64,000 nucleotides of DNA from Galeopsis tetrahit (GCA_963675135.1 OY776120.1:12614001-12678000), one strand, 5' to 3'; shown: positions 45,211 to 55,491, counted from the stretch's first letter. Notes: a model not told the origin generated them from the letters alone. Numbers and translations are program-made.

Positions 45211-46097
45211 CCAAAATAACCCTATAATATTTTTTGAAAAACACACTTAAATTTCACTAAATTTAATGTTTTATCCCATTTTTTTTTATTTAAGATTTCA
45301 ATCCAAATTTAAATCAAAACTAAAATTAATTGATACTGTTCTTCCGGAAGTCTCTTAATCTTAAATTCTTAATTTTCAACCTAAGCCTTACAACCTCATA
45401 AGATCGATGTTGCCCACAGTGAAGATGTATTTTACCGATCATATATTTCAAAGATTTTTTTTGGAGTTATCTTGTTTTCAAGTATTTTATGGCTTGTGAC
45501 GAGGATGATGAAATTGATGGAGATGCTTTAAGAAAACTCTTCTCCTCTTCAAAATTCCACAACAGTAGAAATGAAACATTAGAGTTCAGTGTAGCACTAT
45601 CTCTCTCTTTTTGTCAATGTCAAACCTTCAACTTCAAGTGTGCTATTTTTCTTTTTATTGATTCTCCCATTTTTTTTTAAATATTCTTCTCACGCATATC
45701 AAAACTCCATGTTTGTGTGTCTGGGCAATCCTCTTTATTAGTCTTTAAATTTTTTTGAATTATAGTGACATGCATGTCATATACTAACATTAAATATAAT
45801 ATTTTTTAATAACATTAAATATAATATTTTTTAGATATTGTATGAGTAGAATTTCTAAAGGATCGAAAAAGTAGGTATATGAAAGTTAAGCTGAGACGGA
45901 GGGAGTATAAAAATAGAACTCAATTTTTTTTGGATGAACCACCAAAAAAAAATTTAAGGTATTTTGTGATTTTTTTTAATAAGAAAAAAAAATTATAAGA
46001 GATAAATATTGTTTATTCTATAATTTGTGAGTTTCTGACTCAATTCAAAGTAAAATACAAATATAAAAGTGCTCTATCTCATGAATTAGTTCGTCTC
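45207..46097. other. Gene-free AT-rich stretch
   Basis: No supported gene. GAGACGGAGGGAGTA at about 45893-45907 resembles one end of a Stowaway MITE, and CCCTCCAGTTCCACAT at 44849 could be a distant opposite end, but the inner sequences do not pair. Confidence 0.4.
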
Positions 46098-46500
46098 ACA
46101 CAACATCCATTTCTATAATAAATTCTTAAAAAAAAAATCGACTATTTATATCAGTGGCCATTGCCAATGGGTGACTTTGATTATTTTTTTGAAACCAAGA
46201 GAATATATGTGATTTTTACCGACGGTTTATATATTCGTTCTTTACTACTTTCCCTTTCACAAATATTCAATCTTTATCAAAATTCATCAATTTCAAACAA
46301 AGAAATTGAATTAGTCAGAATTCATAAATTTCAATCAAAGAAATGGAATTAGTGTGAACCCGTAGAAGATTAAGTCATGAAAGTAATAAGTGAGCAATCA
46401 AATTACGCCCAATTTAATAGAGTAAATTAGTCAAAATACACGAATAATCATATTTAAAGTATTGTCTAATCATGTTTAAAATAAAATTTCTACCGAACAC
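46098..46500. repeat. Dispersed duplicate, partner of 55492-55890
   Basis: About 400 bp aligned by eye in direct orientation with the later block. Shared landmarks are CATCCATTTCTATAATAAAT, CCGACGGTTTATATATTCGT, TGAACCCGTAGAAGATT and ATAATCATATTTAAA. Non-coding. Confidence 0.85.
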
Positions 46501-46503
46501 TAA

Positions 46504-47539
46504 GCCATCTCCAACCAGAAACTTCCAAATGAAAGATTTCTAAACTTCAAAATACACTTTTTCAAACTCTATTTTAAAATTCTTCTCCAACCATGAAACT
46601 CTATATCTTACTCTATTTATTATTTTAATCATTTTCAATATATTACAATCATTAAATAATATATTTATCTTCGTATTTAAATTAATTTTATACAATTAAA
46701 TATTCAATTAGTAAATTAAATTATAAATTAAATATTATTAATTTTATCAAAATCATAAAATGTAAATAAACTTGTAGTTTTCAAATATTACTTTTATTTA
46801 AATATAAAATTACGAAACACATAATGACGTAAAACGATACATCTGAGTGTGATCGACAAGAAATGATTCAAGCTGAAAATAAAAGGAAACACATAATGAC
46901 GTAAAACGATACATCTGAGTGTGTGATCGACAAGAAATGATTCAAGCTGAAAATAAAAGGACTGAGGCGATCATTGTAAAGGAAGAAAATAAAATTCTCT
47001 TCAAAAATCCTATGAGCGTTGATGAACAAAAAATTTGGCGCAAAAGGAGTATGAGTGGGGATGGCTCGGGCGGGATTGATCAATTTGATCCGTTTTTTAG
47101 TGGAACTTCTCCATCTGGATCCAACATTCCGCCGTACTAGTGTATCGTTTTTTATTATGTGTATTTGTATTTCTTTTCAGTTTGTGTTCACTTATTTTAA
47201 TATGTCGGTGTTATTTGTAGCTAGGTAATGCATGTATGTCCGTTTTAATATGTAATGTATTTCATATTTAATATATAATGTATGTTTTATTGTATTTTTT
47301 TTTTTTTTTGTAGGTAATAATAATACAAAAAAAAAAAATTTATTAATTACACAATTAAAATTAAATTATAAATTAATATAACAATAGAATTGTAATTATA
47401 TTCAACAAATTATTAATATAAAATTGTAAATATTAATAAAATAATAGATATAAAATATAGAGTTTTGAATAGTAAACTAAGGGAGCAAAACTTCATTTAT
47501 GAAGTAAAACTTCAATTCTCAGTGCCGTTGGAGATGGTC
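46504..47539. mobile_element. Harbinger-derived element, copy B, with ORF1 remnant
   Basis: Ends GCCATCTCCAACC and, reverse complemented, GACCATCTCCAACG, with TAA at 46501-46503 and 47540-47542. It shares most of its AT-rich flanks with copy A (24569-25298) but is about 300 bp longer and keeps a coding remnant (46919-47140). A 72-bp tandem duplication (46814-46959) starts at GAAACACATAATGACG. Confidence 0.78.
46919..47140 (+). pseudogene. Remnant of a Harbinger ORF1-type C-terminus
   Basis: A 73-codon frame with KRTEAIIVKEENKILFKNPMS and a Ser/Gly/Pro-rich tail. The helical EENKILF stretch resembles the C-terminal part of the Myb/SANT (NAM-associated) ORF1 family carried by PIF elements. The N-terminal DNA-binding part is missing and the start codon lies in the tandem-duplicated stretch, so it is not a functional gene. 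Confidence 0.45.
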
Positions 47540-47599
47540 TAACACGCACAAACACACTTAGATCGAAATACAATTCAATTTAGACTAAGGAGGGTGTAT

Positions 47600-48245
47600 T
47601 CAATTTAAACTCTATAATTAACTACAGAATTACCAAACAGCCTGTAGGAGCAATGTGGAATGGATGAATGAGAGAAATGAACGAAAGGGGGAGCCGCCGC
47701 GAAAGCTAATGCCTTTTGATAAACCATGGACGTTTCCTTTGATAATCTTGTTCTTACTCTACCACCTGCAGATAATACATATAGATATAGAATTCAACTT
47801 AATCATAACACAAATTTTGTTCTTGGAGATAAAAGTAGACAAAAACCTTTTTTTTTCTTTCAGTAGAAGGTGATTCTTCTTCCGGACTGGTGTATCAGAA
47901 TCTTGCAAAGTTTTTTGTTTTCGTTTTCTTGGGGAGGAAAGATGTTCCAACACCACAGTGGATTCATCTTCCAGAAGCTTCTACTTGTAAATGAGCATGA
48001 GCAGATCCAGATTGAGATGTGTAATTTATTTCAGATTCGCTTGTATCAAAGATAAGAACAATAAAGTGGGAATTTCCTTTGTATTCAAACACTAAAAATA
48101 ATGAATAATAGTGAATAATGCTCACTGAATTCCTTCCATCCTTTGTGCAGACTTTTAGAAACACCCTGTTTCCCAGATTTCGTCCATGCCTCTTGATAAA
48201 CTTGGGGATACTCTGTGCAAATATAATACTCGTAACTTTCTTGAA
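47600..48245 (-). pseudogene. Broken duplicate of the REM-type B3 gene
   Basis: Matches 39420-40050 of the intact gene in direct order: the exon 3 and acceptor region (CTACCACCTGCAG), the linker, then exon 2 (CCCACTTTATTGTTCTTATC). Relative to the gene there are indels in the linker (GCAAAGTTTTTTGTTTTCG inserted), a loss of about 60 bp in the middle of the B3 domain, and no trace of exon 4. No frame survives. Part of block B of the segmental duplication. Confidence 0.85.
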
Positions 48246-48329
48246 AAATCAGAAACTTATACATAAACAGTTGTTGAAATCAGAAACTTAAATATGGGCA
48301 TATTTAATTAGTTTCCGACTTGAGAGAAT

Positions 48330-48545
48330 CCCCTGAGTTTATGAAAAGGCATGGACGAAATCTGGGAAACAGGGTGTGGTGAAACTCTGCTGCTGCACAA
48401 AGGATGGAAGGAATTTAGTGAGCATCATTCACTAGGTTTTGGCCACTTTTTAGTGTTTGAATACAAAGGAAATTCCCACTTTGTTGTTCTCATCTATCCA
48501 TCTGGATCTGCTCATGCTCATGCTCATGCCTTTTGATAAACTCAG
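48330..48545 (+). pseudogene. Inverted second copy of the B3 exon 2
   Basis: On the plus strand it encodes a B3-like stretch (LLLHKGWKEFSEHHSLGFGHF, YKGNSHFVVLI) that in the parent gene is read from the minus strand. It lies about 90-100 bp from the minus-oriented copy at 47960-48240, so the two form an inverted repeat. The CATGAGCATGAG-type repeat at 48510-48530 marks a junction; after it a short piece returns to the original orientation. Confidence 0.85.
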
Positions 48546-48900
48546 GGGATACTCCGTGGAAATATAATACTAGTGTAATATTCAGTATTTATATAGAATT
48601 TTATTAATATTAATTATTTTTAATAAGTTATAATTAATTGAAATAAAATGTTAGTAATTAATATAAATAAAACCCTTATTAACTTAAACGTGTAACTCCC
48701 CCTTTGCAATAACTTTTGTAACTCTCATCATCATTAGTACGTGGGCAAATGATATATTCTTGTCTTAAAAACGTTTAATATACAAACCCTCGCTTTTCTC
48801 CTAATTATGAGAATTGAAGAAATAAAGCTATTAATGTTTGTAACGGTTTGTCATGCCCGTTAATTTTATTCTATCATATGCAAATTCTTTTGTTTCACCG

Positions 48901-48902
<2 letters not shown>

Positions 48903-48946
<44 letters not shown>
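48903..48946. repeat. TC/TA compound microsatellite
   Basis: About 15 CT units followed by about 6 TA units. The TA tail served as target for the adjacent MITE. Confidence 0.95.
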
Positions 48947-49165
48947 GAGTTGGTCTGCTATTGATTCGAGTGCATGTTGTGCACCCTAGTTCATGTTGCA
49001 CTTTTTTACTGACTTACACTTTTTGGTAAATGGTGTTACACTTTTTAATTATTAAACTGTATAATAATATTTTTAGTAATAATTGAAAAGTGTAAGTCAG
49101 TAAACTGAAAAGTGCACATGGACTAGAGTGCACAACATGCACTCGAGTGCATACTAGACTTTACC
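48947..49165. mobile_element. Mutator-like MITE, copy 2
   Basis: Starts GAGTTGGTCTGCTATTGA and ends, reverse complemented, GGTAAAGTCTAGTATGCACT. The target duplication is ATATATATA on both sides (48938-48946, 49166-49174), consistent but low-information because it is a TA run. 219 bp; about 25 bp shorter than its sisters owing to a deletion in one arm. Confidence 0.85.
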
Positions 49166-49324
49166 ATATATATAATACGTGTGTAATGATGAAATCAACA
49201 AGCAATTGATTTCTATAAGAATTGGGTTAGAATTGATTTTAACTAGATCATTTGTCTTTCTTTATACCCAACAATGAAATTACGATGATTAATTCATACG
49301 ATGCTTCCATATATCACGAGAAAT

Positions 49325-49518
49325 ACAGGTCATCTGACCTTTATAAACGAGAAATTGAGAAGTAGGTCTTATGACCTTTATAAACGAGAAGTTGAGAAAT
49401 ACAAATTTTATGACCTTTATAAACGAGAAATTGAGAAGTAGGTCTTCTGACCTTTATAAACGAGAAGAGAAATTGAGAAGTAGGTCTTCTGACCTTTATA
49501 AACGAGAAGTTGAGAAGT
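49325..49518. repeat. About 36-42-bp minisatellite, five copies
   Basis: Direct repeats of GACCTTTATAAACGAGAA(A/G)TTGAGAAGTAGGTCTTCT with small length differences. Both strands are open across it (49341-49523 and 49371-49559), simply because the unit lacks stops. Confidence 0.9.
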
Positions 49519-49799
49519 GGCAATACATTAAATGCATGTTTACGTTAGTGATAATTTAATTGCTCATTATATTTAGTTTTAACAAATATTTTTCCCCACT
49601 GAGCTGTGATTTGCTCACCCCTTCATTTTTAACATTTTCAGATTTAGGAGCTGTTGACGAGAAGGAGCGGTGGATGGCAATCATTTAGTAAAATTAATCG
49701 AGTTATTTAATTCTTTAAAACTTCCGCTTATTGTTTATTATTTTTATTTTTAAATTGTCAATTATTTCATAAAATCTATTTTAATGAAAATTGGTGGGT

Positions 49800-50030
49800 G
49801 AGAGCTAGTAACTTTCTTGAAAAACGGAGGAAAATCATTGGGAAGCGTACTATTTTGTGGTACTGTCCTGTCGAATACAGTATCATCTTCATTCTTGGCA
49901 TAGATTTCAATTCATGGTCAAAACTTAATTACAAAATAAAAATAAAAAATGGCTCTTTTTAAACATATGGATTTGTTGTGTAGATTAACATATTTATCTT
50001 TTGAAATATTTATATAAAAGTTACTCCTCC
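49800..50030 (-). pseudogene. Detached promoter and 5' part of the B3 duplicate
   Basis: Matches 40220-40400 upstream of the intact B3 gene: CATTGGGAAGCG, GTATCATCTTCATTCTTGGCA, TAGATTTCAATTCAT, TTAACATATTTATCTTTTGAAAT. It is separated from the rest of the duplicate by about 1.25 kb that includes the MITE at 48947 and the minisatellite. Confidence 0.8.
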
Positions 50031-50142
50031 GTTCCAGCATTATTTGTAAAAAAATATTACCTACTCCTTTCGTCCCACGATACATTTCACACTTTTCTTT
50101 TTGAGATGTCTTACAATAGTTTTCACATTGTTAAAATGAAAA

Positions 50143-50387
50143 GGGTTGGTCTGCTATGGACTCGAGTGCATGTTGTGCACCCTAGTCCATGTTGCACTTT
50201 TCAGTTTATTGACTTACACTTTTTGGTAATGGTGTTGCACTTTTCAATTATTAAACTGTATAATAATATTTTTAGTAATAATTGAAAAGTACAACACCAT
50301 TTACCAAAAAGTGTAAGTGAGTAAACTGAAAAGTGCAACATGGACTAGGGTGCACAACATGCACTCGAGTGCATACTAGACTTTACC
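50143..50387. mobile_element. Mutator-like MITE, copy 3
   Basis: Starts GGGTTGGTCTGCTATGGACT and ends, reverse complemented, GGTAAAGTCTAGTATGCACT. The 9-bp duplication AAATGAAAA is perfect (50134-50142, 50388-50396). The paralogous block at 41690-41725 has the same flanks (TTTACATTG, AAATGAAAAACT) with only one AAATGAAAA and no insert: an empty site that proves the borders. Confidence 0.95.
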
Positions 50388-50569
50388 AAATGAAAAACTC
50401 TTTATAAATTAAACACATACAATATCCACAAATTTACATAAAATATCATTATTTTGGGGCTCACATATACATCCAAGTCAACTCATTTATTTACTTTATA
50501 CAAGTCAACTCATTTATTTATTTTATACATAAAAGTTTACAAAATTACCCCTCAAAACTCTATTTATTA

Positions 50570-50648
50570 CTCTCTCCATCCAATTTTATCAATATTCATT
50601 AAAATTCGTGATCGAATAAATGAACATTATAATTTTGAATGGAGAGAG
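50570..50648. mobile_element. Internally deleted Stowaway MITE (block B)
   Basis: CTCTCTCCATCCAATTTTAT at the left and GAATGGAGAGAG at the right, with TA flanks. It corresponds to the split Stowaway of block A (41864-44172) but has lost its centre and lacks the nested insertions. Confidence 0.7.
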
Positions 50649-50825
50649 TATTACACTATCTTAAAAATTGTGTATACTTACATGTAAAATGTATTTCGGA
50701 ATCGAGGAAATATAATTTAGTTAAGATGTTAGCTCTATCTCTAACAAAAAGTGTTGATGTTTTAACTTAACAATGCTTATAATAATTAATGAAAAGTGGA
50801 AAAAATTATTACAGTGTTTTAGTTA

Positions 50826-51301
50826 GTTTTTTTTTTTTTTTGGACAACTATACAATGGATACAAATTATACTCTCAATAACAAGAGTAACTACCAAGCAA
50901 ATCCTTGTAACATTGTGGACAATCATCTTCATTCCAATCCTGAGGATATGAAGTGATACTAGTATTTTTTGCTAAATCATGTGCAATTCGATTATATTCA
51001 CGAGGTACCTGTTGGCAATCCCAAATCAAAAGTTTTCGAAGAATCGCCTTTACCTCCTTTGCTACATTAGCCTCCATCATTCCCAAATGTTCATCATTTT
51101 GAATGGCTTTAATAGCATCCATAGAGTCCGAACGAATTGCGTTAACCTCAATATTACGGCTCATACAATGCTTAAGGCCCAACAAAATCGCCATAAGTTC
51201 AGCTCCACAAACCGAGCCCGGATGTTCCATTTTTTCCACTCCAGCGTATATGATTGCGTTACACTTTCCAATGACCACCCAACCTGCAGAAAAACATTTT
51301 G
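50826..51301 (-). mobile_element. 5'-truncated LINE-like fragment with RNase H domain
   Basis: Flanked by TTTAGTTA (50818-50825 and 51302-51309). On the minus strand it ends in about 15 A, so it was inserted by reverse transcription. It encodes from about 51278 down to 50874 an RNase H-like (RVT_3 type) segment: CGAELMAILLGLKHCM, IRSDSMDAIKAIQ, YNRIAHDLAKNTS. This is the C-terminal domain of many plant LINE ORF2 proteins. An AG acceptor-like TTTTTCTGCAG sits at its 5' edge. The paralogous block near 44380 lacks the insert. Confidence 0.75.
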
Positions 51302-51309
51302 TTTAGTTA

Positions 51310-51570
51310 AAATGTTAGTTCAATTCACTTAAAGTGTTACTCATGTTACTTAACATTGAAAAATGCTACTGTTTTTATTTTAAAAAATGTTAATAATAAA
51401 TAGTGAAAATTGCTAGTACTAGTTTTTATTTAAAAGTGCAGACTGTATTTTAATTAAAGTGCTAGTTCAATTTACTAAAAAGTGTGCTATTACTCAACCT
51501 TGAAAAGTGCTAGATTTTTTTATTAAAAAGTGTTAATAATGAATAGCGAAAAGTGCAAGTTTATTCTAGT
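51310..51570. repeat. Decayed AAAAGTGCTA array (block B)
   Basis: Direct paralogue of 44370-44600: GTGTTACTCATGTTACTTAA, then alternating AAAAATGCTACTGTTTTTATT and GTTAATAATAAATAGTG. Confidence 0.75.
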
Positions 51571-52035
51571 CAAATTGGCAATAAAAGATAGATTAAATAA
51601 AAGAAAAGAAACCTAGGACCATAAGTTCACAGGTCGAGTCAACAGGTCGAGTCAAAGGCAAGTGATAATTGTTTTTACTTGAAAGTGCTAAGGATGGTGC
51701 TAAATGTACATAATCTGTACGTACAGAGAGGGGCATTATGGTCCCCTTTTCATTTAAGTTTTATTAGAATGACTAATATACCCTTCATTCAAATATATTG
51801 CTTAACTATTAATTTTGAATAAAATATTAAAGTCTGACGCCCTTTTCTCTCTCTTCTTCTTTCTTCAATGCAGATAATAATTACACAAGACAACCCTTTT
51901 CTCTCTCTCCCTTTGTTACCGATTCATCCTCTCTTTCTTCTTCTTTCTTATTCTTTCTTCTAACAGAACTTCATCTTCTACCTTGAAAAAAAAAAAAATC
52001 TTCTACCATAATGTTTAGTAGCACAAGCGTAAAAA

Positions 52036-52431
52036 AAGGTTGAGAAATATTATGTAGTCTTCAAAGGCGTACGAGTCGGGATTTATGATAGTTGGAGTGA
52101 ATGTGCTCCACATGTCCTTGGATTCAAAGGTTCAATGTACAAATCTTTTCGGAGTGAAGACGAGACTATCGATGCACACACTACGTATTTTCAGGAGAAG
52201 TCGTATGAAGATGATTCAAATTCGAATATTGAATTAAATCTGAAAGAAGATGAAACGAAGGAGGCCTCAAGTTCGTATCATCTGAAAAGAATTGGAAACG
52301 AAGTTATGCAATATTATCGGTCTTTATTTATTCTTCTTCCTGTATTTTTATTTTTTTGTTTTGTTTCTGGAATTGTAGGTGGTTTTGCAAGCTTGTTTTT
52401 TTGGTGTTCATTCCACAATTGTAGCAAGTAA
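52036..52431 (+). pseudogene. RNase H1-type hybrid-binding (viroplasmin-like) domain ORF, frame broken at its start
   Basis: From 52036 the frame encodes a compact domain with KYYVVFKGVRVGIYDSW and GFKGSMYKSFRSEDE, the pattern of the RNase H1 N-terminal hybrid-binding domain (Pfam name Caulimovirus viroplasmin, but widespread in cellular and transposon RNases H). An acidic, Ser/Asn-rich stretch follows, then a hydrophobic segment (SLFILLPVFLFFCFVSGIVG) and a Cys-rich tail. The likely start codon at 52011 is out of frame by one base because of the seven-A run at 52031-52037; the first in-frame ATG is 52135, inside the domain. No RNase H catalytic domain follows, so this is a fragment or a domain alone. 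Confidence 0.6.
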
Positions 52432-52574
52432 TTATCTTCGATCAATTTAGAGTTTATGTTTTGTAACAATTGATGTCATTGATTTTAATTTCCTTTACCA
52501 ATTCAATTTGAGTTTGATTTGTTAGGATTCAATTTGAGTTCAATTTGTTTGAAATTTTTTAGGGTTTAGGGATG

Positions 52575-53430
52575 ATTTAGATTGAGAAGAAAATGGGGGA
52601 AGACTTGTGTAGTAAAACAATTTCGGCCTTCTTCTTAGGAATTAGAGTTTAATTTGATTTCAGTAAAATTGTGTTTCCTTTTTAATGTAGATAATTAGTA
52701 GGATGAATGGGTCCGGAATCCTCATCTTCCATTTCGAATTTTGATTTCATACTTTTCGAATTGAAATTTTTACAACTATCCTAATCATCATCTTCCATTT
52801 CACCATTAGTTGAAATTTTACTAAGTTAAGATACGTTTTTTTTGTTTGAGATGTTTTAGGGCTAGTGGTGAATGGTGATGTTTAAAATTGATAATTTAGA
52901 TAAGAATTTCATTTTTTTTTTACGGATTTTTTAGGATTTAATTTGGGTTTAGTTTCATTAATCTACCATTAATATTGGTGTTGTTTACTTAAAAAAAAAA
53001 TAAAAAAATACAAGTAAACTAATAACTAAACTTTGATTTCATTAGATTGAGAAGAAAATGGGGGAAGTTTTGTGTAGTACAACAATTTCGGCTTTCTTCT
53101 TAGGAATTAGGGTTTAATTTAATTTTACACTCTATTTCCATTAAAATTGTGTTTTGCACGCAATATACATCTTCCATTTCACCATTAGTTGAAATTTTAC
53201 TAAGTCAAGATACGTTTTTTTGTTTGAGATGTTTTAGGGCTAGTGGTGAATGGTGATGTTTAAAATTGATAATTTAGATAAAAATTTCGTTTTTTGACAA
53301 ATTTTATAGGATTTAATTTGAGTTTAGTTTCATTAATCTACCATTAAAATTGGTGTTGTTTACTTAAAAAAAAAATACAAGTAAACTAATAACTAAAACT
53401 TAGATTTCATTAGATTCGATTGGAAAATGG
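52575..53430. repeat. Tandem duplication of a 370-470-bp non-coding unit
   Basis: The segment starting GATTGAGAAGAAAATGGGGG recurs at 52578 and 53045, each followed by AACAATTTCGG(C/T)(C/T)TTCTTCTTAGG, then ACCATTAGTTGAAATTTTAC and GATGTTTAAAATTGATAATT. A third partial start is at 53410-53435. Confidence 0.85.
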
Positions 53431-53505
53431 GGGAAGATTACATCCCAGAATTAAAAAAAAAAACAGATTAAAAAAAGAAGAAGATAGGCATACATCTAAA
53501 GTTCA

Positions 53506-53876
53506 TTAAACACTATTTTCTTCACCACCTACACTCTCTTCCATATCACCATCACCGCCACGTCCACCGCCACCGCGACTTGCCGAATCCGCTTGCTCTC
53601 TCACTGTTGAATTCGAGAGAACAATGACTGGAATTTCTCTGACCCTGTTTGCTTCAACAAAGAACTCATATATCTTATGGAGATGATCCTCACCCAGGAT
53701 GACATCGCTTAAAGAATGTGGAGTGCAATGACCAACAATCTTTTCATGAAAATCTTGACTTCTTCCTTCAACTCTTCATTCTGCCGTTTTGTATATTCAT
53801 ACATGGACATCAAACCTTTGAGTGAGGAGGGCACGAACTCTTGAAACTTGGCCGACTTTGATGGTGTTCTTGCCAT
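53506..53876 (-). pseudogene. Unrecognised gene remnant with one frameshift
   Basis: On the minus strand ATG at 53876 starts MARTPSKSAKFQEFVPSSLK and a Lys/Glu-rich coiled stretch (KRQNEELKEEVK). After a one-base frame change near 53750 an open frame continues with GHCTPHSLSDVILGEDHLHK, EFFVEANRVREIPVIVLSN and an Arg/Gly/Asp-rich tail to a stop at 53506. Composition and continuity suggest a real, recently broken coding sequence. It faces the hybrid-binding ORF at 52036, as if both belonged to one element. I do not recognise the family. Confidence 0.45.
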
Positions 53877-53899
53877 TTGGGATTTCTAGGGTTTAGGCT

Positions 53900-54830
53900 T
53901 TTGGATGAATGAGTTTACATGGCTAGGGGTATTTATATTGCAATCCCATAAGAGTTTTTGCAACCTTTGGCATCCCCCAAATCGTCATCATTATATTATG
54001 CACCTTTTGTTGTTGTACGCAACAACCTCCCATTTGGCCATACACACATGCGTTGCAACCCCCAAAAAAATTACTACTTTCAATTCAAAATTTATAAATT
54101 ATTTAGGGTTCATTTATGAGGGGTGTATTGATCTATAAACAAATTATTTAGGGTTCATTTATGTCAATTGCGTAAAGTTTATTTATATGAAATGATGGGG
54201 TGTATTTAAGCAAATTATGAACAATAGGTGCTTATGGGAGTGTATTAAGTAAAATTATTGAACTTAAAATGAAATTGACATATTTCGATTAAAAATAAGT
54301 GAAATTACATTAATGAAGGTGTGTGTTTAAAAATTACTGAACTTAAAATGAAATTGACATATTTCGATTAAAAATAAGTGAAACTACATTAATGAAGGTT
54401 ATACAAAAATTCGATAAATTCTGAAATATTCAATTCGACAATATATATGTTCATTTTAATCTAACTTGAATTAAATATATTAATTAAATTTAACTTTCTG
54501 TATGTAAATTTGATATAACATATCATAAGAAATTATTAATATGATTTTTAATTTATGTAATATTTAAAATTCATTTCAATAAATTAACCTTATATTCAGT
54601 TTAATATTTAGTTAAATATTCATTTGAAATTAAAATTCATAAACAAGAACAAATGATTTAGATACTTAACGGTTGATAATATTAGTAGTGTTTTGGCCAC
54701 GATTAACAAAACAACTGTTCAAAAGGGCTATAGATGCCCATGATCTACATAAAACCGCAAAATAAAAAACTACCTAAAGACAGAAAATTAAAACACAAAA
54801 TTAAAACCTAATATAGCCAACATCCGATCA
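53900..54830. other. Gene-free AT-rich stretch
   Basis: Contains a direct duplication of about 65 bp (TTGACATATTTCGATTAAAAA at about 54274 and 54354). Nothing coding is supported. Confidence 0.45.
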
Positions 54831-54834
54831 TTAA

Positions 54835-55084
54835 TACGTTATACACTTTTCAGTTATAATATCATACATTTTTCAGTTATAATAACATACACTTTTCATT
54901 AAAAACAATGTTGCACTTTTCAATATAGCAACATACACTTTTAATAAAAAAAAAAAAACAAAGATACATTTTTTAGTTATAATAACATACACTTTTTCGA
55001 ATAAAAAAAGTCAAAATTTGACTGTTGACTAGTCAAAGTCTTCTCAAGTACACCGTGTACTTGAGTACATACAAGACTTTGGCC
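54835..55084. repeat. ATACACTTTTCAGTTATAATA array ending in a MITE-like terminus
   Basis: About six units of TACACTTTTCAGTTATAATAACA in direct orientation. At 55035-55084 a palindrome (AAAGTCTTCTCAAGTACAC and GTGTACTTGAGTACATACAAGACTTT) resembles the GTCT-containing ends of the Mutator-like MITEs (GAGTGCATACTAGACTTTACC). It looks like an old, end-to-end rearranged relative of that family. Confidence 0.6.
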
Positions 55085-55189
55085 TTCATGTTTTAACATT
55101 GGGTCAAATTTTATTTTATCCCGTCACTTCCCTTCTCTCTCCCCATTCCCAAAATATAAAAGTAGCCCAGCTCAAACTCCTTAGACACT

Positions 55190-55490
55190 CAATTTACTAA
55201 CGAGTCGGCTCGAACTCGACTTGTTAGGCTCGATATCTAATTTTTTTTCTTGTAATTTCATTAGGCTCGTTAGTTACTCAATTTACTAACGAGTCCGCTC
55301 GAGGTCGACTTGTTAGGCTCGATATCTAATTTTTTTCTTTTAATTTCATTTAGCTTGTTAAGCTCGGGTCGGTTCGATAGGCTCGTTAGACTTTTTAACG
55401 AGTCGAGTCAAACTCATTTTTTAGCTCGTCAATGTTATTGAGTCGAGCTCGAATTTCAAATACTCGACTCTGCTCGAATAATAGCCCTAC
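55190..55490. repeat. GCTCGAACTCGACTTG-type repeats
   Basis: An 88-bp direct duplication (TTACTAACGAGTC(G/C)GCTCGA at 55195 and 55282) within a longer region of CTCGTTAGGCTCGA motifs ending ACTCGACTCTGCTCGAATAA. Typical of old plant hAT-like repeats; ends not resolved. Confidence 0.6.
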
Positions 55491-55491
55491 A

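Noticed and set aside
45489..45680. 63-codon open frame starting MACDEDDEIDGDALRK
   Set aside because: The acidic start looks protein-like but quickly becomes low-complexity hydrophobic sequence; no upstream or downstream exons found.
44849..45907. Stowaway MITE spanning 44849-45907
   Set aside because: Both outer ends resemble CTCCCTCC, but inner terminal sequences do not pair and the span is too long.
49325..49518. CRISPR-like direct repeats
   Set aside because: Repeats are contiguous with no unique spacers and the genome is a plant nuclear genome.
52036..52431. Integrated plant pararetrovirus, suggested by the viroplasmin-type domain
   Set aside because: Only the small hybrid-binding domain is present, which is common in cellular and transposon RNases H; no other caulimovirus-type gene lies nearby.
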